DNA from: Asterochloris sp. CNOR1
Lineage: Eukaryota > Chlorophyta > Trebouxiophyceae > Trebouxiales > Trebouxiaceae
Length of the DNA: 64,000 nucleotides
Assembly: GCA_963969365.1 (NCBI GenBank)
Contig: OZ017749.1
Coordinates: 2,108,001-2,172,000, forward strand
Direction of reading: 5' to 3'
Below, in pieces: positions 49,203-60,033 of this stretch (positions within the stretch are counted from its first letter, which is position 1; each line of letters begins with the position of its first letter). Made by a program: the position numbers and the translations under genes. The notes beneath the pieces were generated by a model. The model worked only from the letters and a program-made list of their open reading frames with translations, was not told the origin of the DNA and made no database searches.

Positions 49203-52200
49203 ATGGGTCTGGAGCTACCCTTAATGTCTACAACCAACCTGCAGTGGAACAAGTTGGCTGGAGTTTTGGCCTACCTGCAGGGTCAGATGGCCATCCTGCA
49301 GGCACAGGTATTCCCCTTCACGTTGCTTGAAGGCATCTTGCCTGTATCAGACATACTGATGCTGGAGTGCCATCGTGCAGGCACAGGAATGCTTCTTGCC
49401 CCAACTGCTGATGTTCCACAACAGCATACAGGGCCCTGAGGAGCAGCCCTGGCTGGATGAAGGCAGCCTTCAGTTGCTGCTCGGCAGGCACCTCAAAATG
49501 CTGCAGCAGCTGGCACAATTTGTCCAGGAGCTGCAGGCCCTATGCCTGAACATGCTCTGCCAGCTGGGGGCAATCTGTGCAGAGCAAAGCAGGAAGCACA
49601 CAATCTACGAGGGTGAGCAGCCTGGTGACCCTGCCCCTTGGCTTTGTGATTGACATGTGGCATTGCTGGGCAGGCAATCACACTTTGCCTGACATTGCCT
49701 CTTGTGTGTTGCAACCTGGTGTGCGAAAAGCAGCAGGGGTGGCACAACACCCTCTCCCGTGCTAGTGACCCACTGCATGCTGCTGCTGTAGGCCTGCATG
49801 CCACAAGCAGCATGTGCGGCCCTGGGGCGGGGTCAGTAACCCCATGTGCTGACAGCTGACTGCGTGCTGCAGGCCTGCTTGCAATATGCTGCATGTCCAG
49901 CCCGAAGGACGGGTCAGCACCCTACTATACTGAAAGCCAATTGTGTGCTGCAGGTCTGCATGCTATAAGCAGTGTGTGCAGCCTGGGGCAGGGCCTGGCG
50001 CTCCTGGTGCGCATCGACCATCTGCTGATGACAAAGCTGCACTGGGCCATTGCATTTCAGGCCTTCTCTAAGTGAGCAGTCCCACTACGGTTGCAAGATC
50101 AGGCTGCATCTCTACTGCTGCCTTGAAGTAGCCACACTTCGGAGCCCATACATGCAATTGAGATGGACTCTGGCAAAGCACCCTGTTCTGTGTGTCCCCA
50201 GTGCACAATGATCTGCCTGACAAAGTAGTTTGCAGTACTGGTGGCAGGGAGTCTCACACATGCCCTGCCAAATGCAGCATGCTGGAGGCGATTGGTGCGG
50301 ACCCGGAGAACTTTGAGCCAGAGCAGCAGCAGCAGGCGCAGCAGCTGCAGGCTGTGGTGGTAGACCTGCAGCTGCAGCTGCTGGGACGCGGCTTGTTTCG
50401 GCAGTTCCTGTCGCAGGGCGTAGGCCCTAGCAGTGATGCTGCAGAGGTCTGCGGCCATGACCAATTTTCAGAGGCCCTCTCCAGCATTCTGAGGTGATCT
50501 GGCCCGCCGACTGCAGACTGCTCGCCTCCCACAGCACTGCTGCTCACAGGTTGGGCTGCAGTGAATTCTTAGCAGCCTGTTTACCACCAGCTTGGAGCAG
50601 TGGGTGACAGGATCCCTCGGGCTGCCTTGCATCCAGAACTCTTGAAGCGGCCTCTGCATTCATTGGCCCTGAAGACAGAATAAGTAGTAGAATGCGATGC
50701 GTGGCAAAACAGCTCCATCTTGGCTCCAGACGTCAGCATGTGCCTGGCCTGGCTGCAGGGAGGAGCTGGGGAGAGTGTGCCGTTGCATCAGCACAGCAGC
50801 AGAGCACCCAGCAGACCGGAGCAGCCTGCTGGGCCTGCTCGCACTCACTGTGCTGCATGCGCATCTGCACCCGCGCAAGCCTGGTCCCGACAAGAAGCTC
50901 ATGCAGCAGGCTCTGGGTGTGCACAGGCAGGTGTGCCTATCTGTGTCTGCTGTGCTGCTGCACTCTGCTTTACTGGGCAGGTGTATCATTGGGTGCAGTG
51001 TCACTTGGCCTGCTGATCTTACAATCAAGACTTGCCCTTTGATGCGGTGGGGGTGCACGTGCAGGTGTGATGAGGAGCTGCTTCGGTGCTGTACTTACTG
51101 CCCAGGAAGCTTGAAAGTTGGGTCCAGGACATCTTGGTCTGCACATCTCAAGGGACCCTTTAAACTTGTCTGATGACGCCTTAGTTGTGCTGACATCCTC
51201 GTGTTGCCAACTTTGAAGCTGGTGCTGGTGCAGGTGCCGCTGATGACAGTGTTCGCCGATCATGCGCTGCCGCCTGCCAGCTTCCTGTTCCAGATGCTGC
51301 CAGATGGCGCAGATAGCTACCTGCCTGCCAATTACGAGCGGCAGGTGATTCTGTTGACGACAAGCTGGCAGATCATCACAAAGTTTATCAAGGCCCTGAC
51401 AAGCTGGATGCCCTCTGTCGTGCTCTGTCAAGGCTGTGCCCTCTGAGCAGACACCGCACTCTCGTGCACCCTCAGTCAGGCAGCATGCTGGCCCCTGCAG
51501 GCACTGCAGCACCGCAGCACCTTCCTGGGGTCGGTCATGTCCGGCTTTGGGGCAGAGGTCCAGCAGAGCGCCCTGGCTGTGGCAGCCTGGGAGGGGCAGG
51601 TCACCCTGATGATGAGGTGCACTGACTGGTAGGCGGCCTTCTCACCGCCACGTCACTTACCAGGCCTCACCTCTCTGCAGACAAGTCGGTGACTGCTGCA
51701 GATTGTGCAGGTCGCCTCCATGGTGTTGACGTGCACCGCTGTGGGGGTTACCCTCCCATTGCCACTGTCGCCAAGCCACCAGCAGTGTGTGTGCTGCTGC
51801 AGGTCGTCCAAGCAGAAGCAGGCGCTGGCAGATGCCCTGGTCCATGGGGTCTTCCTGGCGGCTGCTCAAAGAGGGCGCCTCCTGCTACGCATGCAGCTGC
51901 TGGCGGCTGATGGAACAGACTTGGGTGGACAGGCACAGCAGCAAGTGGCTGCGCTGCTGTGCTGCATCAAGGTGGATGGCTTTCAGGATGTTGTGGATGC
52001 ACAGGTTCATGATCCATGGGTCATTCACTGCCTCCTCTGGGCATGCCAGCACATCGCAAGAACTTGTCGTCTATCTGGACACTGCATGACATTTCCCTCA
52101 ATTGCCTGACGAGTGGTAGCTGCAGACTGTCTTCTTCCTGCAGAGTATTGCCAGCTACCTGCAGCGCTCTGATGGTCTTCTCTTTGCTGCACTTCCTGCG

Positions 52201-55200
52201 CTTCAGCAGCAGGCCGAGGCACAGCTACAGGTAGGTCTGGGGTGTCCTGCCTTGCCATGCTGCACGTCGCCTGCACCGCCCCCCACAGCGTCAACCCCAC
52301 CCCCGCAGCCCTGCATGTTTGTGGCTGTCGCACGAAACCAGCCAGGAAGGCACCTCCGCCTGACGCAGGCTGTGCTAAGCACTACAGAGGCCAATGTGAG
52401 GAAGGATCTGGCCCACAGTGGGAGCCTGGCCCACCCATCCCTGCTGAGCTTGCGGACTGCCATGCGCCATCCAGACCAGGCGCTTCAGGACGCAGCCCTG
52501 GTCCTGGAAGCTGCACAGGGAGTCCTGTCTGGTGCGCCCTCAAGATCCACAACCTGCTGTGTTTTCTGCCAGGGCAGGGTGGCATGGCAGCTTGCTGGTC
52601 CTCTTAGCCCACAGGCACGACAACAGCACCAGATCAACAGAAGTGCCCGCAAATTGACGTGGTGGCCCACCAGTCAAGCCTGCAGTCAGGCTGAGCAGAA
52701 CAATTTGAGCAGTCCACCTGCACAGGTGAAAGTTCTTTTGTGTGCCTGTGCAGGTAGTGCCAGTCAACTGCAGCAGTTGCTGTTGGGGCTGTGCCTGGAG
52801 GCACTTGCTGCCACAGGAGTCCTGGCACCAGATGCCATGCAGGGCCTGCAAAGAGCTGCAGCAGATCTGGACTTGCTGCGCCACCTGCAGCAGCGTCTGG
52901 CTCAGGTGATCAATGCCAGCTGTGCCTGTGAAGAGCAACTGGACAGGGACGAATGTTGCCAGATCACATGCTCATGCTGGCCTGTGCCAAGCATGGCCTT
53001 CCACTTGTTACCTGGGCACTCACTGCTTGCTGAGATGCTCAACACCTCTGGTGCAGGCCACTGACTGCAGCTGGCTGCACTCCAAAATGGACCTGCTGGA
53101 CCCCCTGCTTCAGCGCATATGTGATCATCCTGCTGAGGCTGCAAAGCTGCCTGCCCTCCTGGCAGCCTTTGGTGATGCCCAGAGTCTTCTGGATGGTCAC
53201 TCTCAGGGGCAGACTGCTGAGGTACAGACCTCTGCATGCCCTCCAGGAGAAGGAGCTGATGCGCGAATGCCTGAAGCAGAGCTCTGCACGCCGCCTGGGA
53301 CACAGTGCGCCTGCAGAGCAGCATGCTGTCACACAGTGCCTGTGTCCCAGCCCTGCCTCATTTTTACTGCTGTTCTGGCTGGGAGACGGGTTTCAGCTGC
53401 CGGGCCATGTTGGCATATGCCACCAAGCGGTCCACTGGAGCTTGTCCCATTCATGAATTACCTGCTCACTCCTACCTGCTTGATTCCGCAACACACAGTG
53501 CACGTCCTGCCTCAGGGGTTGCATTGCTGCACAGGCAGGACAGAGCTGTTGACGTATTCCCTCTGGGCCTGCAGGTGGTGGACGAGCTGATGAAGACTAA
53601 GATAGAGGCCCACATCATCGGGCCAGTGGTGCAAGCGCTGGGCCTGCAGCTGCGGGGCCAGCTCAGCAAGCGGCAGCAGCCGTGTGCTGCTGCTGCTGAG
53701 ACTTGCAGCTATGTGCCCCTCCTGCGGATGCCTGTTGTCAGATTGCAGTCAGGCCCTTTTGACATAAGGTGAGGTGGTGCAGCTTTGGTGTACCTCCAGG
53801 TTTACGTTTCCTTGCTTCATGGCTGTCACCCCTTTGGACAGGGCTGGCTGTCACTTCTACTGAGGCACAGTGGTACACACAAGTGTCACCTGATGACTGA
53901 GCAGTCATCTTACCACATTGCCTGTAGGGGCCTTATTGAGGAGCAGCTTGACATGGAGCTGCGCACACAGAGGCTGGCGAGCTTTGGGGACTGGCTGACG
54001 ACCAGGCAGCTCTGCAGCCTGGCAGAGCAAAACTTGGGCCTCAGGCTCAGCAGCACTGCTCTAGATGCTGAGCTCAGCCTTCCCCCAGGTGTGTGGCAGC
54101 TGGCCAGGCCAAACCTGTTGTTGCCCATGAGTCCTGCAGTAGAGGCTACTCAGCTAGGGTCAAGGAGGCTGCATGGCCTTTGCTTCACCACAGCTTTACA
54201 TGTTTTGAGCGAGTGAACTCATGTTCAGAACGGCTGTACTTCCTGCCCAACAGCTCCAGACGTGGCTGCTGCAGGCCAGCTTCTGACTTTGCTGCACGAT
54301 GACTTGGAAGGCACGCTGCCAGGTATTGCCTTCCAGGTCCACAGTGACGCCCTGGAGCTGCAAGTCCGCAGTGAAGCCATGCAGCCAGCCAGCCTTGGGG
54401 TTGTGGAGATGCAGGCTGCCCTGCAGCTGCATGGGTGGGCACTCGTGCAGGATCTGGTGGCTGCAGTGCACCAGGTGTTGCATGCCAAGCTGCGGGCCCT
54501 TGCCGAGGTGAGGCAGTTGCAGCGCGCGGCTGCTGTTGCTTGTGCGTCAGCTTGCTGTGTGACGGCATTCCTGCTTTGCTTTGAGCAGTCTGCGCTGTAC
54601 TGCAGAAGCAATGCAGCTTGCCTGCTGACGCCAGATTTCCAACTGTCAGAGCCTGCCTTGTGTTGCTGACTGAAGATGTTGACAAGCATTGCCATTCAGT
54701 GCCTGACCAACAGGTCAGTGCGTGTGCAGGTGCTGTAGGTGCCCACTGCGGCAGAGCTGGCCGGGCGGGCAACAGGGCACTGCGCAAACCTGCAGCACCA
54801 GACAGCCTGTCCAGGCAATCCCTGCCTGGTAAGCTGTCTCACGTGCATGCAGGTGCTGGAGGCGCCTGCTGTGGCCGAGCTGGCCAGGCAGGCAACACAA
54901 GCTGTGCAGCCAGCGCCGCCAGACACTCCTGCCCGGGCGCCTCAGGTGTCGGGAGCGATGCCCCACTCCCAGGGCCCTGGCTCAGCACTGGAGGTGACTG
55001 TGTCAGGGGCCAAGCTGCGTCACCTGGCACAGACCTGCGTACGCGGGGCTGAGACGCAGAGGGATCAGCTTTGCAGCATGGACTCTTCAGTGGGAGGTGG
55101 AAGCCTGCTGCAGGTCATGCTGGAGCTGCTACAAGGTGAAGCAATGGGAGGGACAACACATCATCTGGTGGCTGCTGACCCTCGCTGCTGGACAGGGAGC

Positions 55201-56530
55201 TGCCCGGCGCAGAGGCTTGGCGCCACAGCAACCTAGCTTGTGGTGCAGTGTGGTGTGGACCTGGCATGTGATGCCCCTGGGGCTGCCTGCAATGCTGAAC
55301 AGTGCTGTGGTCGTGGTGCACGTCACACAGCAGGCTTTGCTGTCCTGGGTTGCTGAGCTTCTGGGATTCATATCAGGCATGCAGCTACAAAGTTTTGGTG
55401 CGATCGTTGTGTTGCAGAGCGTGACCTGGTGTGTGACACTCTCCAGTGCTGCTTGCAGTGCTAGGGAATGCTCTGGGGGTGGTGCACATCACGCAGCAGG
55501 CTCTGCTGTCCCTAGATGCTGATCTGTTGGAGCTCCAGCAGCACTTCGGGGGTCAGGGCCAGACAGGCACCTCATCAATGCCAGAGGCCCTGCGAGAGGC
55601 TATTCATGACTGCATGGGAGAAGGTGAGCACTCAGGCTTATGGTGCTGCAGGCAAATCTGGCAGCAGTGCAGTGGGCTGCTGCGCCCTGCCCACGCGATG
55701 ATGCATGTGTGCCAGTGCAGCCCCCATGCAGCCCACAGAGATATATCTGGCCAGGGAGCCTCCGTGCGCTGCTGCCTTTGTGACGGTTAGTCCGGCACGC
55801 AGGCAACAGAAGGGAAGTCCTGCCGTACCACCAAATGTCTTGTTTCCAACTTGCAACGCAAAGCTGCTGCACTTTGTGACACAAGATTAGCCCTGCAGGC
55901 AGCAGAGAGGATCTGCTGAAGCAGGTCACCCAGGCTGCAACCCATGACCTGGTGACGCGCCCCCAGCTGGCTGCTCTGGCCCCTGCCCTGACGCTGCAGC
56001 TGGCACGATTAGAGCTAGAGCCTTCAGAAACCAGGCTGCATGGCGATGGCGCTGCCTTTGGCCTGGCTTTTGCCCTCCAGGTATGCTCGGCTGCAACCCC
56101 ATAACAAGCGCATGATGGCCAATACCACCACATGCCTACATGTTGGTCCTTTTGAGGCCGGCAGCATACTACTCAGCCTCTTTGGGCTGTGCGCTGCCTC
56201 AGCGCACGTCCTACACTACAGGCCTTCCGGCAGAATAGAGAGTTCAGCCGCCGCCAATGGTGGCGCCTGGCGGATGTGCACCTGTCAGGCCATCACATAC
56301 GCAGCGGGCCTCGACCAGCCGCCTCCCAGCAGCAGATTAAGCCTGCCACAGGCCTCAAGCGCCTTGTCAGTTGGGCCACGGGGACATCTGCAAACCAGAG
56401 CCAGCTAGCTGCGCTGCTTGCCAACCACGAGTCTCCGCGTGGCCACGTCCCGGCCTCTGGTCGGGGGGCGCAGCGGCTTGCAGCCCTACATCAGACGCTT
56501 GAATGTTGTCAGCTTCTGCTTGTGTATTGA
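49203..56530 (+). CDS. WASHC4: WASH complex subunit 4 (SWIP/KIAA1033) homologue
   Basis: Many exons, collinear with animal WASHC4. TTNLQWNKLAGVLAYLQGQM (49203-49307) is followed by LQLLLGRHLKMLQQLAQFVQ and QLGAICAEQSRK. Next come LGQGLALLVRIDHLLMTKLH and WAIAFQAFSK (to about 50071), then GRGLFRQFLSQG with FSEALSSILR near 50490. DKKLMQQALGVHRQ (near 50900) continues to VPLMTVFADHALPPASFLFQ (51234 on). Later blocks are LMKTKIEAHIIGPVVQALGL and MPVVRLQSGPFDIR (53590-53770), LASFGDWLTTRQLCSLAEQN with LGL (53970-54040), HGWALVQDLVAAVHQVLHAK (54430-54490), LHGDGAAFGLAFALQ (56040-56080) and FRQNREFSRRQWWRLADVHL (56225-56280). TGA at 56528-56530. WASHC4 is a scaffold of the pentameric WASH regulatory complex that drives Arp2/3 actin branching on endosomes. 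The first exon may lie further upstream: an in-frame TGA precedes ATG 49203 and animal proteins have a longer N terminus. Several introns hold exon duplicates. Confidence 0.88.
49291..49387 (+). repeat. 18-nt direct repeats bounding a WASHC4 intron
   Basis: CCATCCTGCAGGCACAGG (49291-49308) and CCATCGTGCAGGCACAGG (49370-49387) differ at one base and are 79 nt apart. The intron 49308-49380 uses the AG/GT inside the first repeat as donor and the CAG inside the second as acceptor. Splicing joins ILQAQ to AQECFL. Confidence 0.85.
49785..50000 (+). repeat. 81-nt tandem array, three copies, at a WASHC4 acceptor and exon start
   Basis: Copies start at 49785 (GCTGTAGGCCTGCATGC), 49866 (GCTGCAGGCCTGCTTGC) and 49947 (GCTGCAGGTCTGCATGC), exactly 81 nt apart. 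The last is the real acceptor and exon, encoding LHAISSVCSLGQGLALL. The first still reads LHATSSMCGPGAG in the same register. The copies are diverged but colinear. Confidence 0.85.
54730..54930 (+). repeat. Duplicated WASHC4 exon start, upstream copy with a stop codon
   Basis: The exon starting at 54853 (VLEAPAVAELARQATQAV) is preceded 123 nt earlier by GTGCTGTAGGTGCCCACTGC at 54730, which matches along at least 70 nt (AGAGCTGGCCRGGCRGGCAACA). It has an in-frame TAG at 54736-54738 and so cannot serve as coding exon. Both copies follow a GCAG acceptor. Confidence 0.8.
55283..55520 (+). repeat. Second duplicated WASHC4 exon start (166-nt spacing)
   Basis: Copy A (about 55283-55350) and copy B (about 55449-55515) share CTGCYTGCARTGCT, GTGGTGCACRTCACRCAGCA and GGCTYTGCTGTCC. 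Both translate similarly (VVVHVTQQALLSW versus GVVHITQQALLSL). Copy B continues into LDADLLELQQHFGG and fits the family better (NALG before VxH). Both remain open, so alternative use is possible. Confidence 0.75.
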
Positions 56531-57192
56531 GAGAGAAAGGTGTATTTTGAGAGCTTGACTCCACCGCTAGCACTGCAACATGGCTAGCTGCATTGATGCA
56601 GCCTGTCCAATCAACAACGAAACATGGAAGTCAAATCTGCTGAGAATGCAGCAAACAAGCACAGTATGATATATCAGGCCAATCACTTCTCCTGAGGCAA
56701 ACAGCCACAAGCTGTCTTGCAGGGACAAGGGGTATGCCTGACCTGGTTAGCAGTGTCGGGCATCTGGTGCTCAAGCATCTTCCTGGAGAGAAAGGTGACA
56801 ACCTCAATCGCAGCCTGATGTGCATACAGCGCTGTTGCAGTGCTATATAAGATGATGCCATGCCTGTCTTGACGCAGGACCCTGGTCTGCAAGGCGGCAT
56901 GCTGCCCCTGGGGGATCCTGGAAGCAGCAGATCAGGGCCAGAGCCGCTCTCGTCTTGTGCCAAGCACGCATACACCGGAGGAGAGGTGCGCCTGCAGTCG
57001 CCGATTGCAGAAACAATTGGTGCATGTGGCGCTGCAGTGCACGCTGCAGCTTTGGGCCTCAAGGTCTGTTGGCGGGGACTGAGCACTTGCAGGTGAGGCA
57101 CCTTGCACCCTGACAACTCGAGCTTGGCACAAGTCCCAACGAAGTGTCTCTAACAGCACTGACTTGTCATCTCAAAGTTGGCTGGGCTGCAG
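56531..57192. other. Intergenic stretch downstream of WASHC4
   Basis: No recognisable gene. A minus-strand frame at 56683-56892 contains an orderly HQAAIEVVTFLSRKMLEHQM segment that might be an exon of an unknown gene, but neither family nor flanking exons were found. Confidence 0.35.
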
Positions 57193-57992
57193 GATCTCAC
57201 TTCACACTTGATGGGAGCACATGATGAGTTCCAGGACAACTTTGCAGGCCTGGGACAGCTGAGAAGGTTGCACCTGCAGCACTTCCAGGGTCAGAACCTG
57301 CACATTCCCTACACTGCTCTTTTGGCATTCCAGCGTTGCATTCAATGCCTCTTCAGCTGTCCCTTACCTGATGCAACAACAGCAGAGCGGCATGTCTTCA
57401 TCAGCCTCTGCAGGATTCTGCCATGAGCACCTTCGTGGCAGCATGACCACCCTAAGGAAATGTCCTTTGACGTGGATACAGAGGAGACAAAAGGCCCTGT
57501 CAATGCAACCTAGTTACGGTGTTCAGTGCACTGCTGCCAGTGACGCCGCTGTGCTGCTTGCTGCTGACCATCATGTCTCTTATAAGAGCTGACCAGGGCA
57601 GGCAGCCTGCAGCAGTGCACATGCTGACAGGCCTCCAATCATGTCTCTGATACTCAAGTCATCTGAGCAACTCCAGCTTTAAGCAACTTCTCAGCTTGCC
57701 AGCAAGGCTGCAGGGTCCTGTGTTGCTGTGCTGCACAGCTCTACAGGTCCTGTATGCTTTGATCATTTGATGCTACATAGATCAGGCACTATGCTTCTGC
57801 GTCTGTAACCTACAGGTCCTGTCAGATGCAGTGTCAGCGCAGTCTTAGCGCTGAGCAGCCTTGAGAGCTTGAGCCTGTACCGCCGTCGTGGACCATCATG
57901 GACAGGAGTCAAATATCAGACTCATTTGTGACTGGGCGCATACCTGCCAGCCTCTCCAAACTACTGCAGCTCCATACAGGCTACAATGGCTG
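57193..57992 (+). pseudogene. Leucine-rich-repeat-like remnants
   Basis: After an acceptor-like GGCTGCAG, 57193 opens DLTSHLMGAHDEFQDNFAGL continuing GQLRRLHLQHFQGQNLHIP. Further right, FKQLLSLPARLQG (near 57675), LSSLESLSLYRRR (near 57860) and GRIPASLSKLLQLHTGYNG with a TGA (57934-57992) each fit the LxxLxxLxL or IPxxLxxLxxL pattern. The pieces are in different frames separated by stops, with no full repeat series. This is either a decayed LRR gene or an intron-broken one that I could not assemble. Confidence 0.3.
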
Positions 57993-58892
57993 AGTGCAGG
58001 TGAGCAGCAGGATTATGCATGACGTACCCCATGCCCCCAAACCCAGGAATGGGCCAATATGCCTGTGAGAGGCAGCTTGCCCAGAAGCAGGTGCTTAGCA
58101 GGTTTCAGAATGGAACGGGCTGCACTGCAATCCAGACATACTGCCAAGGGTCTCAAGAGCTAGAGTGTGAAGCACAGGCTTGTCTGCCAAGGTGCAGTGA
58201 ATGGTGAACTGCTATGTGTTTCACTGCAGCCTTGATGATCACTTCATGCACTGCGGATCTGGAAGGCCGGATTGACTAGCCCCTAAACTTCCTATGCTGG
58301 ATGATGGCAGACCGTGAGTCCATGCTGACCTAGGCTAGGAATCTGGAAACGCAGCCCCAAAGCTGAAGTCTAGATGGGGCACGAGCAGTCAGAGCAGCAG
58401 CTGGCAAGAGACTGACAGGCCATTCACATCCCAGCTGGCCCAGGGCAAAGTGGCCGCCAGAGCGCAGCGACTTCCTTGACTAAAACAGCTCACGAGCCAG
58501 CAGACAATGAAGGAGCCATCCCACTCAGCCTCAGCCAAATGCCTGGCTGCCAATGGGCATGCCATTGTCTGACAGCCTCAACTCAAATCCAGCAGACAGG
58601 TACAGCTCCACATCAAGTGATACCTGCATGATCTGGCAGCAGACATCAAACCCCTGTTCTGGCGGCCAAGGCAGCAGTTTGGCTTCCGTGCAGCATCTAG
58701 GCACTTGTCAAACATTTGGCGGGAGCTCGCTGTGCCCGTCAGATGCCGAAAGCTTGCCAATACTAATTTAGCCATAGGAAGATGGAAGGAGATGCAGTCC
58801 TGCCTGCCTCCTGCCATAATGCTGATGGCACATTACCCTCCATGCACATTGTTCTTACTCTATGATCAACCAGATAAGCATCACCAAAACAA
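57993..58892. other. About 0.9 kb without a supported gene
   Basis: A minus-strand CAG-bounded frame near 58530-58625 (VSLDVELYLSAGFELRLSDN) ends in a stop and could be a terminal exon, but nothing connects it to a gene. Nothing else was recognised. Confidence 0.35.
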
Positions 58893-59634
58893 TCATGATG
58901 TTGGGTCCCGTGCAGCTGCAGCGGAATGGTCAGAGGACGGAGAAGCTCTGTGGCTAAACTCTGTTGCTCTGAGCTCATTCTTGAGCCAGGGGTTGTGTGG
59001 GGGGCTGAGCAGGCCTCTAGTCCTCCAGGTCTGCTCCTGCCAATTTTGGCTGGACCTGCCATATAGCACTCCAGTCAGAAGCAGCGGCGCAGCAAGCATC
59101 AGTGCCAGCACGCCATTGGAGTACTGGTTGGGTGCTGACCTTGTGGAGCCATTCTGGCCTGCAGAGAGACAAGCCAGATGTTGCTGAGCACGCCGGTGTC
59201 TGCAGGGGTATGGTGGCACAGCCATGTGATCCTGACCTGGTGAGCTTGCAGACTTCCTGTGCACGTTGTGATGGTTTGGATATTGGTGGGTTCCTGCAGG
59301 GTCACGCGGACTTCAGCATTAAAGCAGGACCAACATCAGTTGTGAATCTGGCATGGACCGTGCCAACTCACCCTGTGTCACGTGATTGTAAGCTGCGGCA
59401 ATCTGCTTGAAAACTAGCTCTGCCTCAGGCCTACTCTCTGGCGTGCACAGGTCTGGATGGTACTGCTTTGCAAGCGCTCTGTATGCTTGTCTGACCTGGA
59501 GATATGAGAGCTGGCTATCTCGAAGCCGGCAAATTGCAGAGGTCACTCAAGCATGCACTAGAAGCTTGCCGCACCTGCTCTTTGCTGGCCCCTCGCTTAA
59601 CGCCCAAGATTTGCCAGGCGGAAGGGCTTGACAT
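58893..59634 (-). CDS. J-domain (DnaJ/Hsp40) protein with a C-terminal membrane segment
   Basis: Three exons with consistent phases, 585 coding nt, 194 aa: 59575-59634, 59372-59495, 58893-59293. The J-domain spans residues 4 to about 62: SAWQILGVKRGASKEQ, then VRQAYRALAKQYHPDLCTP with the essential HPD, then ELVFKQIAAAYNHVTQG. J-domains stimulate Hsp70 ATPase. The rest has a Ser/His-rich linker and one hydrophobic segment, GVLALMLAAPLLLTGVLYG, around residues 121-139, followed by a polar tail ending AAAARDPTS. There is no Gly/Phe region or zinc finger, so it is a type III (class C) J-protein, probably tail-anchored-like with the J-domain facing cytosol or stroma (inference). It is followed upstream on the same strand by EYA. 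Confidence 0.9.
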
Positions 59635-60033
59635 GCAACCACTTACTCATGGACGAACATTATTATGAGGCAGTCATGCGTGGCCAAGAAGGCTAGTATC
59701 ATAACGACATCCTGCTGCCGAGTACAGACATGGCATCACACTTAACCAAACAGTGTGCAGCCTACAATTCCAGTGAGCAGTTCAGGTACATGCTGTTCAG
59801 ACATCATATTTGTTGGGCAATCTGAGTGTGAGCAGGCTGGAGGCCCCTGCATTTCTGCTCCAGAGAATGTATCACTGGGTTCTCAGGGCTACTGTGCCAC
59901 CCTGTCATGTGATCAGAAGCCAGTCTCTCTAGTGATGCTAAGAGTGTGCGGGTATGCAGTGCCTGCATGGTCTGGCTGGGGTTTCTCAGGTCACTCAGTG
60001 GGTGGGGAAGATGCACATGCGGCTTGCCGGCTG

